From DATGFK01 sp040007395 (GTDB taxonomy: Bacteria; Chloroflexota; Anaerolineae; Aggregatilineales; UBA2796), in NCBI GenBank assembly GCA_040007395.1, contig JBDTVG010000280.1, positions 1 through 12,267 on the forward strand: 12,267 nucleotides of DNA. The letters are read 5' to 3'. A model generated the notes under the pieces. It saw only the letters and a list, made by a program, of their open reading frames with translations, had not been told where the DNA came from and searched no databases. Below, in pieces: positions 1 through 8,200 of the stretch. Every line of letters starts with the position of its first letter. Position 1 is the first letter of the stretch. The position numbers were made by a program, and so were the translations under genes.

Positions 1-1
1 G

Positions 2-256
2 GCTGTTCCAGTGATCCAGAATTTGCGCGCGAAAGCCGACGCGATTCGTCAGGCCGAACTTGATCACTTGCTCCACCGTTTGCCCGAACTTGACGAACAT
101 CAACGGCAACTGCTGGACGAGTTCAGCCATCGCCTAATCAACAAACTGCTGCACCATCCGACCTTGCGGCTCAAGGCACAAACAGCCGAAGGTCAGGGTG
201 AACTGTACGCCAGCGTAGTCGATGACCTGTTTGATTTGATGGCGACTCAACCATGA
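2..256 (+). CDS. hemA: Glutamyl-tRNA reductase, C-terminal part (partial at left edge)
   Basis: This is the last 84 codons of a gene that begins outside the window. The frame is open to the left edge (reading AVPVIQNLRAKADAIRQAEL), so the GTG at 11 is an internal valine and not a start. The helical segment with AELDHLLHRL and the KLLHHPTLRLK signature matches the C-terminal dimerisation domain of glutamyl-tRNA reductase, the NADPH enzyme that reduces glutamyl-tRNA to glutamate-1-semialdehyde in C5-pathway haem synthesis. The catalytic and NADPH domains lie outside the window. Its TGA overlaps the hemC ATG in an ATGA, which implies translational coupling. Identification rests on the tail motif plus the hemC-hemD-hemB context, and both agree. 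Confidence 0.9.
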   Translation, partial: AVPVIQNLRAKADAIRQAELDHLLHRLPELDEHQRQLLDEFSHRLINKLLHHPTLRLKAQTAEGQGELYASVVDDLFDLMATQP

Positions 257-1218
257 CTCAGCGGCGTATTGTGATCGGGACGCGGCAGAGCCAACTGGCA
301 GTCTGGCAGGCCGATTATGTGACAGCACGGTTGAAGACGCTCTATCCCGATAGCGAAGTCGTGCTGCAATTTTTCGTGACGCATGGGGATCGTGTGATCG
401 ATAGGCCGCTGCCAGAAATTGGCGGTAAGGGTGTATTCACCGCCGAACTGGAAAGCGCGTTGCTCGCTGGCGAGATCGATCTGGCGGTACACAGCCTCAA
501 AGATCTGCCTACTGATCTTGACGCGGCTTTTACCATTGGCGCGATCCCCGAACGCGCCTCGCCCTATGACGCACTGATCAGCCGCACGGGTCAAGCGTTG
601 GCGGCATTGCCCAACGGCGCAACGGTGGGTACAAGCAGTTTGCGGCGGGTAGCACAGATCAAAGCGGCGCGGCCTGACCTCAAAACATTATCATTGCGCG
701 GCAACGTCCCGACACGGATCAACAAAGCCCTTGCAGCCGACGGCCCGTATGATGCGATTGTGCTAGCCGAAGCAGGACTAGATCGGTTAGCAATGGCAGG
801 CCACATCACCGAAATTCTCACGGCAGATATGATGTTACCTGCCCCAGCACAAGGCGCGTTGGCGATTCAGTGCCGTGCCGATGACACGGTAATTCGCAGT
901 TTACTCGCGCCGCTAAATCACTTGGAAACACAAATCGCTGTCGAGGCTGAACGCGCCTTTCTGAACGCACTCGATTCTGGCTGTCGGCTGCCTGTAGCGG
1001 CATTGGCAAAAATTGACGGCGCAATCTTGCGACTCACCGGACGAGTCGCCAGCCTCGACGGTTCAACACTGATCACTCTCCGAGAGTCAATAGACACAGT
1101 TAATCATGGTGGAGCAATCGCGCTCGGCATAAAGTTGGCACAAGCAGCACTAGAACAAGGCGCTGGCGATCTGCTTGACACGATTCGAGACGCGATGCGA
1201 AAGGATATGCCAGCTTGA
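253..1218 (+). CDS. hemC: Porphobilinogen deaminase (hydroxymethylbilane synthase)
   Basis: This cytoplasmic enzyme polymerises four porphobilinogen molecules into hydroxymethylbilane. The 321-residue length is normal for the family. Visible signatures are the N-terminal IGTRQSQLA, HSLKDLP with the catalytic Asp at residue 84, the SSLRR arginines at 131-132, SLRGNVPTR with Arg149 and Arg155, and DSGCRLPVA with Cys244, which holds the dipyrromethane cofactor. These positions agree with the well-studied E. coli enzyme. The ATG overlaps the hemA stop by four bases and has no clear Shine-Dalgarno sequence, so initiation probably depends on ribosomes terminating on hemA. It is followed by hemD with another four-base overlap. 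No key residue is missing. Confidence 0.97.
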   Translation: MTQRRIVIGTRQSQLAVWQADYVTARLKTLYPDSEVVLQFFVTHGDRVIDRPLPEIGGKGVFTAELESALLAGEIDLAVHSLKDLPTDLDAAFTIGAIPERASPYDALISRTGQALAALPNGATVGTSSLRRVAQIKAARPDLKTLSLRGNVPTRINKALAADGPYDAIVLAEAGLDRLAMAGHITEILTADMMLPAPAQGALAIQCRADDTVIRSLLAPLNHLETQIAVEAERAFLNALDSGCRLPVAALAKIDGAILRLTGRVASLDGSTLITLRESIDTVNHGGAIALGIKLAQAALEQGAGDLLDTIRDAMRKDMPA

Positions 1219-1997
1219 CCCGCATAACGCATCCATTGGTGGGCAAACGGATCGTGATTACGCGACCCGCCGCGCAATCATCGGCGCTGGTCGAGATGTT
1301 GCGCGAAGTTGGCGCGATCCCGTTAATGTTCCCCACGATTCAGATTGCACCAATTCCCGATAATGAAGGATTAGACTCGGCACTCAAGCAGGTGAGGGAT
1401 TACGAGTGGGTGATCTTTACCAGTGTCAACGGGGTGAAGATTGCATTGGATCGTATGGCGGCGCTTGGCCTGTTACGCTCTGCTTTCGACTCGTGCCAGA
1501 TTGCAGTGATCGGGCCAGCGACAGCAGCGGCGTTGAGTACATATGGTTTACACGCTGCCCTGCAACCCGATAAATACGTTGCCGAAGCGATTGTCGAGTC
1601 GCTCATCGCGCTTGGCTCAATGGCTGGCAAACGCTTCCTGCTACTACGCGCCGATATTGCACGGGCGACTTTGCGCGAACAGTTGGTAGCATATGGTGCG
1701 ATAGTCGATGAGATCCCCGTATACCAGACAGTGCGCGGCAATCCCGATCCGGCGGCGTATGCCGATCTGCGGGCGGGTGTAGACGTGCTGACCTTTACCA
1801 GTTCTTCGACGGTTCGCTATTTCTTTGAACTGCTTGGCAGCGAGGCGCTGACCATTGCACGAGAGGCGACTATCGCCTGTATCGGCCCCATCACGGCGCA
1901 CACTGCCCGCGATCTTGGCCTGCATGTGGATCTAGTCGCCGATGACTATACAATTCCGGGGTTGGTAGCAGCCCTTGAGGAGAAATTACAATTATGA
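1215..1997 (+). CDS. hemD: Uroporphyrinogen-III synthase
   Basis: The product closes and inverts ring D of hydroxymethylbilane to give uroporphyrinogen III. It is 260 residues, the usual single-domain length. The family is poorly conserved, but the landmarks are present: VITRPAAQS near residue 14, FTSVNGV at 68-74, a VIGPATAAAL segment at 98-107, FTSSSTV at 194-200, and the C-terminal CIGPITAHTARDLG followed by YTIPGLVAAL. The chosen start is a TTG that overlaps the hemC stop as TTGA. It continues directly into the conserved strand (RIVITRPA) and has an AAAGGA ribosome site about ten bases upstream. It sits between hemC and hemB, exactly where the pathway predicts. It is a separate gene, not fused to a methyltransferase as in some bacteria. 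Confidence 0.95.
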   Translation: MTRITHPLVGKRIVITRPAAQSSALVEMLREVGAIPLMFPTIQIAPIPDNEGLDSALKQVRDYEWVIFTSVNGVKIALDRMAALGLLRSAFDSCQIAVIGPATAAALSTYGLHAALQPDKYVAEAIVESLIALGSMAGKRFLLLRADIARATLREQLVAYGAIVDEIPVYQTVRGNPDPAAYADLRAGVDVLTFTSSSTVRYFFELLGSEALTIAREATIACIGPITAHTARDLGLHVDLVADDYTIPGLVAALEEKLQL

Positions 1998-2971
1998 ACT
2001 TCCCAACAACGCGAATGCGGCGATTGCGAACCAGTTCCGCGTTACGCAGCATGATCCGCGAGACACAGCTTTCGCCCCAAGATTTTATCTATCCGCTGTT
2101 CGTCTTGCATGGGCGTGATGTCCACGAAGAAATCCCATCGATGCCCGGTGTCTATCACTTCTCGATTGATCGGCTGGCTGAGGAAGCCAACAGTATCGCC
2201 AAGTTAGGGATTCCCGCTGTGCTGTTGTTTGGCCTACCTGCCAGCAAAGACAGCATCGGCAGCGAGAACTTTGCCTCAGACGGCATTGTACAGCAAGCCA
2301 TCAAAACGATCAAAGCTACACAGCCAGAAATGCTGGTCATCACCGATGTGTGTATGTGCGAGTATACCGATCATGGTCACTGCGGAATTGTGCGCGACGG
2401 ACAGGTTATCAACGACGAGACGCTCAAGATTTTGCAGCAGGTCGTGATCTCCCATGCGGCGGCGGGTGCGGATATTGTCGCGCCCAGCGGCATGATGGAT
2501 GGCATGGTCGGCGCGATCCGGGCGGCGCTGGACGGTGACGATTTCGGCAACGTCAATATTCTGTCGTATGCCGTGAAGTATGCCAGCAGTTTCTACGGCC
2601 CGTTCCGCGATGCAGCGCAAAGTCCGCCGCAGTTTGGAGATCGTCACAGCTATCAGATGGACCCCGCTAACGCTCGTGAAGCGCTCCGCGAAGCACAGCT
2701 TGACGTTCATGAGGGTGCAGATATGCTCATGGTCAAGCCTGCGTTGGCCTATCTGGATATTGTGCGGCGCGTGCGTGATGCGTTCGATCTACCGTTGGCG
2801 GCTTATAACGTCAGCGGCGAATACAGTATGGTCAAAGCGGCGGCGGCAAAGGGTTGGATCGACGAACGCAAGATCGTGATGGAAACGCTCACCGGGATAA
2901 AGCGAGCCGGGGCAGATATGATTGTGACGTATCACGCTAAAGACGCGGCGCAGTGGCTCTTGGAAAGCTAA
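1994..2971 (+). CDS. hemB: Delta-aminolevulinic acid dehydratase (porphobilinogen synthase)
   Basis: This enzyme condenses two 5-aminolevulinate molecules to porphobilinogen, so although it comes last in the operon it acts before HemC. It has 325 residues, typical for bacteria. The active-site zinc cysteines are all present (DVCMCEYTDHGHC; Cys120, Cys122, Cys130), marking it as the zinc-dependent type and not the magnesium/aspartate-rich type. The two active-site lysines are seen in AVKYAS (Lys195) and MVKPA (Lys248, Schiff base). REAQLDVHEGAD at 232-243 resembles the region that carries the allosteric metal site. The ATG overlaps the hemD stop as ATGA, with GAGGAG eleven bases upstream. It is the last gene of the cluster, followed by a long hairpin. 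Confidence 0.98.
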   Translation: MNFPTTRMRRLRTSSALRSMIRETQLSPQDFIYPLFVLHGRDVHEEIPSMPGVYHFSIDRLAEEANSIAKLGIPAVLLFGLPASKDSIGSENFASDGIVQQAIKTIKATQPEMLVITDVCMCEYTDHGHCGIVRDGQVINDETLKILQQVVISHAAAGADIVAPSGMMDGMVGAIRAALDGDDFGNVNILSYAVKYASSFYGPFRDAAQSPPQFGDRHSYQMDPANAREALREAQLDVHEGADMLMVKPALAYLDIVRRVRDAFDLPLAAYNVSGEYSMVKAAAAKGWIDERKIVMETLTGIKRAGADMIVTYHAKDAAQWLLES

Positions 2972-2973
2972 CA

Positions 2974-3018
2974 AAACGAGTCTGTTTCCTACCCGTATTG
3001 TAGGAAGCAGACTCGTTT
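2974..3018. terminator. Shared terminator hairpin between convergent hemB and the YciI-like gene
   Basis: An inverted repeat of 18 bp (AAACGAGTCTGTTTCCTA at 2974-2991 against 3001-3018, with a single G-U pair) and a nine-base loop sits between the two convergent stop codons. Its ends are A-rich on the left and T-rich on the right, so it can act on transcripts from either strand. The uridine tract is short (GTTT on plus, GTTTTGTT on minus), so efficiency is uncertain. Confidence 0.75.
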
Positions 3019-3027
3019 AAAAATCGG

Positions 3028-3399
3028 TTAGGCGAAGATGTTAGCCCATTCGCGGATGTACCACTTCGCCACAGTACCGTTCAAAACGAAGGGATCGCCC
3101 TTTATATAATTTTCGGCAGCTTCATGGCCAGTCAAGACAGCCATTGTACTAAGGGGTTCATGTGGGTTGTCGAGGAACGCACCTGCCATCAGCAATGTTC
3201 CTTGCTCATGCAGCCCCTTTGAGCGAGCCACATGCGCCGCGATAGTATCGGGTGCAGCCGCATATGCATCGGCAAAGGTTGCATAGGAAGTGATGCAGAA
3301 CACAACATAATACACCCCTTTGCGTTCCGTCACGATGGGGTTTATTACAGTATTTGCTTCGGCAGTTCTGTTTATAGTATTGGCACCATTCTGTTGCAT
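3028..3399 (-). CDS. YciI-like domain protein
   Basis: This is a 123-residue protein with a YciI-like (ferredoxin-fold, dimeric alpha-beta barrel) domain. The first ~27 residues (MQQNGANTINRTAEANTVIN onward) are a polar extension. The domain starts at GVYYVVFCITSYA, has AAHVARSKGLHEQGTLLMAG with the conserved histidine at residue 56, FLD with Asp77, and ends with GDPFVLNGTVAKWYIREW, the family's usual finish. Family members carry a His-Asp pair of presumed enzymatic function, but no substrate is established. I chose the ATG at 3399 because GAGGAG lies nine bases upstream. The frame stays open further upstream, but nothing there resembles the family. It is transcribed alone, toward hemB. Confidence 0.85.
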   Translation of the reverse strand: MQQNGANTINRTAEANTVINPIVTERKGVYYVVFCITSYATFADAYAAAPDTIAAHVARSKGLHEQGTLLMAGAFLDNPHEPLSTMAVLTGHEAAENYIKGDPFVLNGTVAKWYIREWANIFA

Positions 3400-3437
3400 A
3401 GCGTCTATCTCCTCATATTTTATGGATTTTCGACATA

Positions 3438-3465
3438 GCCATAATATACAAGGCACGAGTGACAA
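3438..3465 (-). promoter_or_regulatory. Possible promoter of the YciI-like gene
   Basis: On the minus strand TTGTCA (3465-3460) is followed after 16 bases by TATGGC (3443-3438), about 40 bases before the YciI-like ATG. The -35 is good and the -10 is weak. The thioredoxin gene upstream is closed by its own terminator, so a separate promoter is expected here. Confidence 0.35.
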
Positions 3466-3490
3466 CCCTATGTCAGCAGTGATTTGGGGC

Positions 3491-3526
3491 AAACAAAAAG
3501 CCCGGTGAATGTAAAAACACCGGGCT
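3491..3526 (-). terminator. Rho-independent terminator of the thioredoxin gene
   Basis: A perfect 9-bp GC-rich stem, AGCCCGGTG/CACCGGGCT (3499-3507 with 3518-3526), has a ten-base loop. Read on the minus strand it is followed by TTTTTGTTTG. It lies about 30 bases past the thioredoxin stop and separates that gene from the YciI-like gene. Confidence 0.9.
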
Positions 3527-3553
3527 AAAAACTGCTCTTTTGAGAGACAGAGG

Positions 3554-3895
3554 TTATGCTTTTTCCAGTTCGAGATGCTTGGAGATGGCAGCGTCTAGCT
3601 GGTCTTTAGTACGATAGCCGACGACCTGCGCCACTGGCTGACCACCCTTGAACAGGATCAAGGTGGGGATGCCTTGAATACCGAGTGACTCAGCGGTATT
3701 CGGTTCAGAATCTACGTCCATCTTGCCGACGCGCAGTTTGCCATCATACTTCTTAGCAAGCTCGTCAACAATCGGCGCGATCATCTTGCACGGGCCGCAC
3801 CATTCAGCCCAAAAATCGACTAGGACGGGTGTCCCCGACTTCAACACTTCATCCTGCCAATTGGTATCGGTGACTTCAAAGGTATACTGGCTCAT
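3554..3895 (-). CDS. trxA: Thioredoxin
   Basis: This cytoplasmic thiol-disulfide oxidoreductase reduces protein disulfides and is itself reduced by thioredoxin reductase. The 113-residue single-domain protein has the standard order: VLVDFWAEWCGPCKMIAPI with the redox pair Cys33-Cys36 and the buried Asp27, then GIQGIPTLILF with the cis-proline at residue 77, then GYRTKDQLDAAI near the C-terminus. There is no signal peptide. The ATG has AAGGAG nine bases upstream. It is divergent from hrcA and is followed by its own terminator, so it is probably monocistronic. The gene symbol is assigned from the family; the genome may hold other paralogues. Confidence 0.96.
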   Translation of the reverse strand: MSQYTFEVTDTNWQDEVLKSGTPVLVDFWAEWCGPCKMIAPIVDELAKKYDGKLRVGKMDVDSEPNTAESLGIQGIPTLILFKGGQPVAQVVGYRTKDQLDAAISKHLELEKA

Positions 3896-3956
3896 TGAAC
3901 GGTTGCTCCTTATAGCACATTACTTACTTGTTGATCACGCCACACGGTGACGCACT

Positions 3957-3985
3957 TTGACCTTATCTGGCGTTAGTGGTATTTT
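3957..3985 (+). promoter_or_regulatory. Predicted hrcA promoter
   Basis: TTGACC (3957-3962) is separated by 17 bases from TATTTT (3980-3985), a good sigma-70-type match. The expected transcription start is around 3991-3993, which coincides with the left arm of the inverted repeat described next. Confidence 0.55.
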
Positions 3986-3990
3986 CACTC

Positions 3991-4031
3991 GACAATTTAG
4001 CTGTCATTATCAATGGTTCGCTAAAGTTGTC
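3991..4031 (+). promoter_or_regulatory. CIRCE-like inverted repeat in the hrcA leader (putative HrcA operator)
   Basis: GACAATTTAGC (3991-4001) and GCTAAAGTTGTC (4020-4031) form an inverted repeat with one extra base in the right arm. The core reads TTAGCTGTC-N10-GTTCGCTAA. Classical CIRCE, the HrcA operator, is TTAGCACTC-N9-GAGTGCTAA, so the outer TTAGC/GCTAA blocks are exact while the inner four bases are degenerate and the spacing is one base longer. It lies between the predicted -10 and the AGGAGG of hrcA, the usual place for CIRCE. Autoregulation by HrcA is inferred. Confidence 0.5.
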
Positions 4032-4048
4032 AAGGAGGACTCACATCT

Positions 4049-5149
4049 ATGAATAGAGACGCGGCAAGCTCGACCAACCTTACCGAACGTCAGGAAAATA
4101 TTCTGGCGCTCGTTGTTCGTGAATATACCAATAATCTCGAACCGATCAGCAGCAAACACCTCGCCGATCTATACCTCACTAGCATCAGTAGCGCGACGAT
4201 CCGTAACGAGTTAGCCGTTTTGGAAGAACTGGGTTATGTCATTGCTCCACACCATTCGGCGGGACGTATCCCTACCGAAGCGGGGTATCGCTATTTCGTC
4301 AAACGCCTACTGGATGACGGCGAATTGGGCGAACTGCCAATTGAGGAACAGAAAAATATTACCGAACGGTTTAGCCAAGCCCCAGTAGATGTTGAGCAGT
4401 GGATGCAGCTTGCTGTCTCGACTCTGGCCCGTACTTCAAATGGTGCAGCACTGGTCACCGCACCACGCGCTTTTAGCAGCCAGTTCAAGCACATCGAACT
4501 GATCTCCACACAGGGCAGACTCGTCCTGATGGTGCTGGTATTGTATGGTGGCGAGGTACGTCAACAACTACTGACCCTAGCGGAAGCGCTGTCACAGGAA
4601 GCGCTTAGTGCTGCTGCTTTGCACCTGAACACGATCTGCGATGGACTAACTGGGGAACAGGTTAAAGCGCGCAGCCGTGCCGCCGACAATGAACTTGAGC
4701 GCGAAATGTTAGAGATTATCACCGACGCGCTTGAGGAATCCGATCACAAGCAGTATGTCGTGACCTACCGCGAAGGGTTGAGCGATGTGCTGCCGCAGTT
4801 TACCGAAAGTCAGGGCGCACAACAGGTACTTCGCTTGATGGAGGAGCGCCACCTGCTTGCTGGGATTCTCTCCGAAGCGCTTGATCAGAGTGTGGGGCGG
4901 GTAACGGTGGTCATTGCTGGTGAAGGCCGTTGGAGCGAGATCACCCATCTGAGTATGGTACTTAGCCGCTACGGTGTGAACGGTCAAGCGACAGGTACAC
5001 TCGGCGTACTTGGCCCGACCCGGATGCGCTATGGGCATACTATCTCGGCAGTGCGTTATGTCGCCGGACTAATGAGTGGCCTGTTGGTCAACGTCTATGG
5101 CGCAAAAGGCGACGGCGATCCATCGTTGGAAAACAGTAACAATAGTTAA
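4049..5149 (+). CDS. hrcA: Heat-inducible transcription repressor HrcA
   Basis: HrcA represses chaperone genes by binding CIRCE operators, and GroEL is known to keep it active in several bacteria. The 366-residue protein begins with the winged-helix domain (LTERQENILALVVREYTNN, SSATIRNELAVLEELGYV, then PHHSAGRIPTEAGYRYFV ending near residue 84). The central GAF-like and C-terminal regions follow, with SVGRVTVVIAGE and LGPTRMRYGHTISAVRYVAG near the end. It is slightly longer than the common 340-350 residues because of a ten-residue N-terminal and a ~20-residue polar C-terminal extension. The ATG has AGGAGG ten bases upstream. The usual partners grpE, dnaK and dnaJ do not follow; the next gene encodes an unrelated secreted protein. 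Confidence 0.95.
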   Translation: MNRDAASSTNLTERQENILALVVREYTNNLEPISSKHLADLYLTSISSATIRNELAVLEELGYVIAPHHSAGRIPTEAGYRYFVKRLLDDGELGELPIEEQKNITERFSQAPVDVEQWMQLAVSTLARTSNGAALVTAPRAFSSQFKHIELISTQGRLVLMVLVLYGGEVRQQLLTLAEALSQEALSAAALHLNTICDGLTGEQVKARSRAADNELEREMLEIITDALEESDHKQYVVTYREGLSDVLPQFTESQGAQQVLRLMEERHLLAGILSEALDQSVGRVTVVIAGEGRWSEITHLSMVLSRYGVNGQATGTLGVLGPTRMRYGHTISAVRYVAGLMSGLLVNVYGAKGDGDPSLENSNNS

Positions 5150-5214
5150 ATTTCTTGTTAAAAGAGTTAGTATCGTAGATCGTCGTCTTCAAGATTTTGT
5201 AGGGAGAGAATATT

Positions 5215-8200
5215 GTGAGTCTTTTTACACGCCATGCCGCGCTTCTTAAGTTGCGCCTATTTATGGCAAGTCTACTTATTGCCATCGGGCTAATTTTGTT
5301 CATCACCAGTCACAATTCTGTTCAGGCACAGTCAGGGTCGCGCTGGACACCCGTCGATCACCGGGGACAGGATGAGTACTGGGGGCAACGACTCAAGGGG
5401 GTCACGCCGCAAATGCTCGTGGCAGCGCGGGCCAAAGCCGCGACTTTCCCTCAAGCCAGCCAACTGCCCGCTTCAAATCGGGTCAGCGCGGCAAGCCCAT
5501 CTGGGCCATCGATCAATCAACCACCCGCTAACACGGCGTGGCACTTGATTGGCCCTTCTCCGATTAGTGCGGGCGGTGGAAACAACTATGCAGGCCGTAT
5601 TGCCTCACTTGCCGTTGATACGACGACGACGGGTGTTGTTTACGCAGGCACGGCAGGCGGCGGGGTCTGGAAAACGACTAACAACGGCACATTATGGAGT
5701 CCTGTTACGGATTTTCAGGCTAGTCTTGCCATTGGGGCGATTGCGATTGACCCGAACAACCACAATATTGTCTACGCAGGTACTGGCGAACCGAACCAAA
5801 GTGGCGATAGCTACTATGGTGCAGGCATACTCAAATCGACCAACGCCGGAGCGACTTGGACGCTGTATGGCACAGCAACCTTTGGATCACGCACCAATGC
5901 GATCTCCAAAGTCATCGTTGATCCCCACAATTCCACGCATGTCTTTGCGGCAAGCCGACATGGTCTGTACGCCAGTACAGACAGCGGCGCAACTTGGGCG
6001 CTAGTCGGTGGCGGATTACCTGGCTCAGGCACTACAAAAGCTGATGATCTGGGGATCGACGCAACCACCACCCCATCGACCCTTTATGTGACCATGCGCT
6101 TTAGCGGCATGTATAAGTCCACCGATGGCGGTGCGACTTGGAATCTACTCACGACAGGCTTGCCAGTGGCGGGCAATTGGGATCGTTCGGTACTAGCAGT
6201 CGCTCCTTCAAACCCCAGTGTCGTGTATGTGGTCATTACTCATGGCAGTGGTGGCGATGTCTATGTCAACGGTTCCTATAACGGTGGTTACTACACCACT
6301 AACGGCGGCACAAACTGGAGTCCGATGCTGAGTTTGAACCAGAATTTCACCGATGGTGGCTTCGGCGGTCAGGGCTGGTATGATGTCGCGCTGATCGTTG
6401 ACCCGCTGAACGATGACATTGTATACGGCGGTGGTGTCGATGTAGCGAACACATTGGATGCTAGGGCGGCTAGCGGCAACTGGCGCAATATCACCTCTGT
6501 CTACAGTTTTGATAACAGCAATATCCATCCTGACCAGCACGCTTTTGCCTTCGCGGCTTGCAACGCAGCGCCGTGTGGCCTGTATGTTGGCAACGACGGC
6601 GGCATTTATTTCTCAAACAATACTACGAATCCTATAGCAACAAGCGTTGTTTACTCAAATCTGAATACGGCTGGCCTTGCTATCACAGAATTTACGGGTG
6701 GCGATCTTGGTCCGAACTTTGTCAACAATCGCTTAGCATTAGGCGGCACTCAAGATAACGGCACGATGCGCTACGACAAAGCTCCGATCTGGCCTCTGGT
6801 GTGGGGCGGTGACGGCGGGTTTGCTGTGATCAATCAAGTACATCCGCAGATCATGTACACAGAAAATTTCGGTGTATCGCTGCGAAAAAGCACGAATGGG
6901 GGCACCAGTTGGGGCGATGGCACAGCGGGCGGTCAGATAGCCGATCTGGCTGGTGACAGCGAGTTCTACATGCCCTATGTGCTAGATCGTGCTAACGAAA
7001 ATCACCTGATCGCAGGAACAGATGCAGTCTATGAAACAACCAATGCCACAACAAGTTGGTATCAGAGCAGCCAAACTTTCGGTGGTGTGCGGGTTTCAGC
7101 AGTCGCCGTTGCCCCTGCCAACAGCGCCGTGATCTATGGCGGACTAGAAAACGGGACCGTGTTTAAAACAACGCAAGGTAATTCGGGAACTCAGCATACC
7201 TATATCCAGACTGCGAATACCTTTAGCGGGCAATATATAACCTCGATTGCTGTTGACCCCGGAGATTCAACAGGCAATACAGCCTTTGTAACTACTGGTA
7301 ATTTTTTCAGCGGAAACGCAGGCCATATCTGGAAAACCACCAATGGCGGGGCTAGCGCTTGGACGGATATATCAGGAACGCTGCCGTCGTATCCGATCAA
7401 CTCGGTCGTCGTCTACTACAGCGGTGGGACACGGGTACTGGTTATCGGTACCGACTATGGCGTGTACTTTACCACCAACGACGGCGGCACTTGGACAGCG
7501 CTCAACGTTGGGTTGCCCAATGCCGTGGTCGGGCAGCTTGCACTAGATGCACAGCGTTCGACTCTGGCAGCCTTTACGCACGGGCGCAGCGTGTGGACTA
7601 TCGCTATTCCCGAATCGACAGGTGGGACGGGTGATACCGTTGGTGTGTTCCGCCCCTCAGCGACGACGTTCTATCTACGGAACAGTCTGTCTAGCGGGTT
7701 TGCCGATATTACCACTCCCTTTGGCGTGGCAACGGATCTTCCGATTGCTGGCGACTGGGACGGCGATGGCATTTCGACCATTGGGGTGTTTCGTCCAAGC
7801 ACCGCAACGTTCTATCTCAAAAATTCAAACGCTAGTGCCGCACCAGTGGCCTACACCTTTGTGTTGGGCGTTCCCAACGATACACCAATCGCGGGCGACT
7901 GGAACGGCGACGGCATCGATGGTGTCGGCATCTTCCGGCCTTCCAATGGCTTGATCTACCTCAAGAATACACTGACGACAGGCTTTGCCGATTACCAGAT
8001 GGTGCTCGGGGTTCCCGGCGACACCGGCGTAGCGGGTGACTGGAACGGCGACGGCGTGGATAGCCCCGGTATTTTCCGTCCCTCCAGCGTCACGTTCTAC
8101 TTAAGCAACAAGGTATGCAATTGCAGCGTGTTCGCTGACTATTCGGCGACACTAGGCATTGCCAATGACCTACCCATCGCTGGCGACTGGACGCACGTCG

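Noticed and set aside
11..13. GTG at position 11 as the start of the first gene
   Set aside because: The frame is open to the window edge, and the residues before it continue the HemA C-terminal pattern.
247..594. A 115-codon minus-strand frame opposite hemC
   Set aside because: It is antisense to an intact conserved gene, has no ribosome site or recognisable motif, and would run against the operon.
2276..2710. A 144-codon minus-strand frame opposite hemB
   Set aside because: It is antisense to the strongly conserved hemB, shows no domain pattern, and is explained by third-position codon bias of the gene on the other strand.
3400..3492. Longer N-terminus for the YciI-like protein
   Set aside because: The frame is open upstream of the ATG at 3399, but the extra residues do not resemble the family, there is no ribosome site, and the extension reaches the T-tract of the thioredoxin terminator. 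GAGGAG supports 3399.
3915..3922. TGCTATAAGG on the minus strand as an extended -10 of the thioredoxin promoter
   Set aside because: It overlaps the AAGGAG ribosome site, so a transcript starting there would lack its own Shine-Dalgarno sequence. There is no -35 at proper distance.
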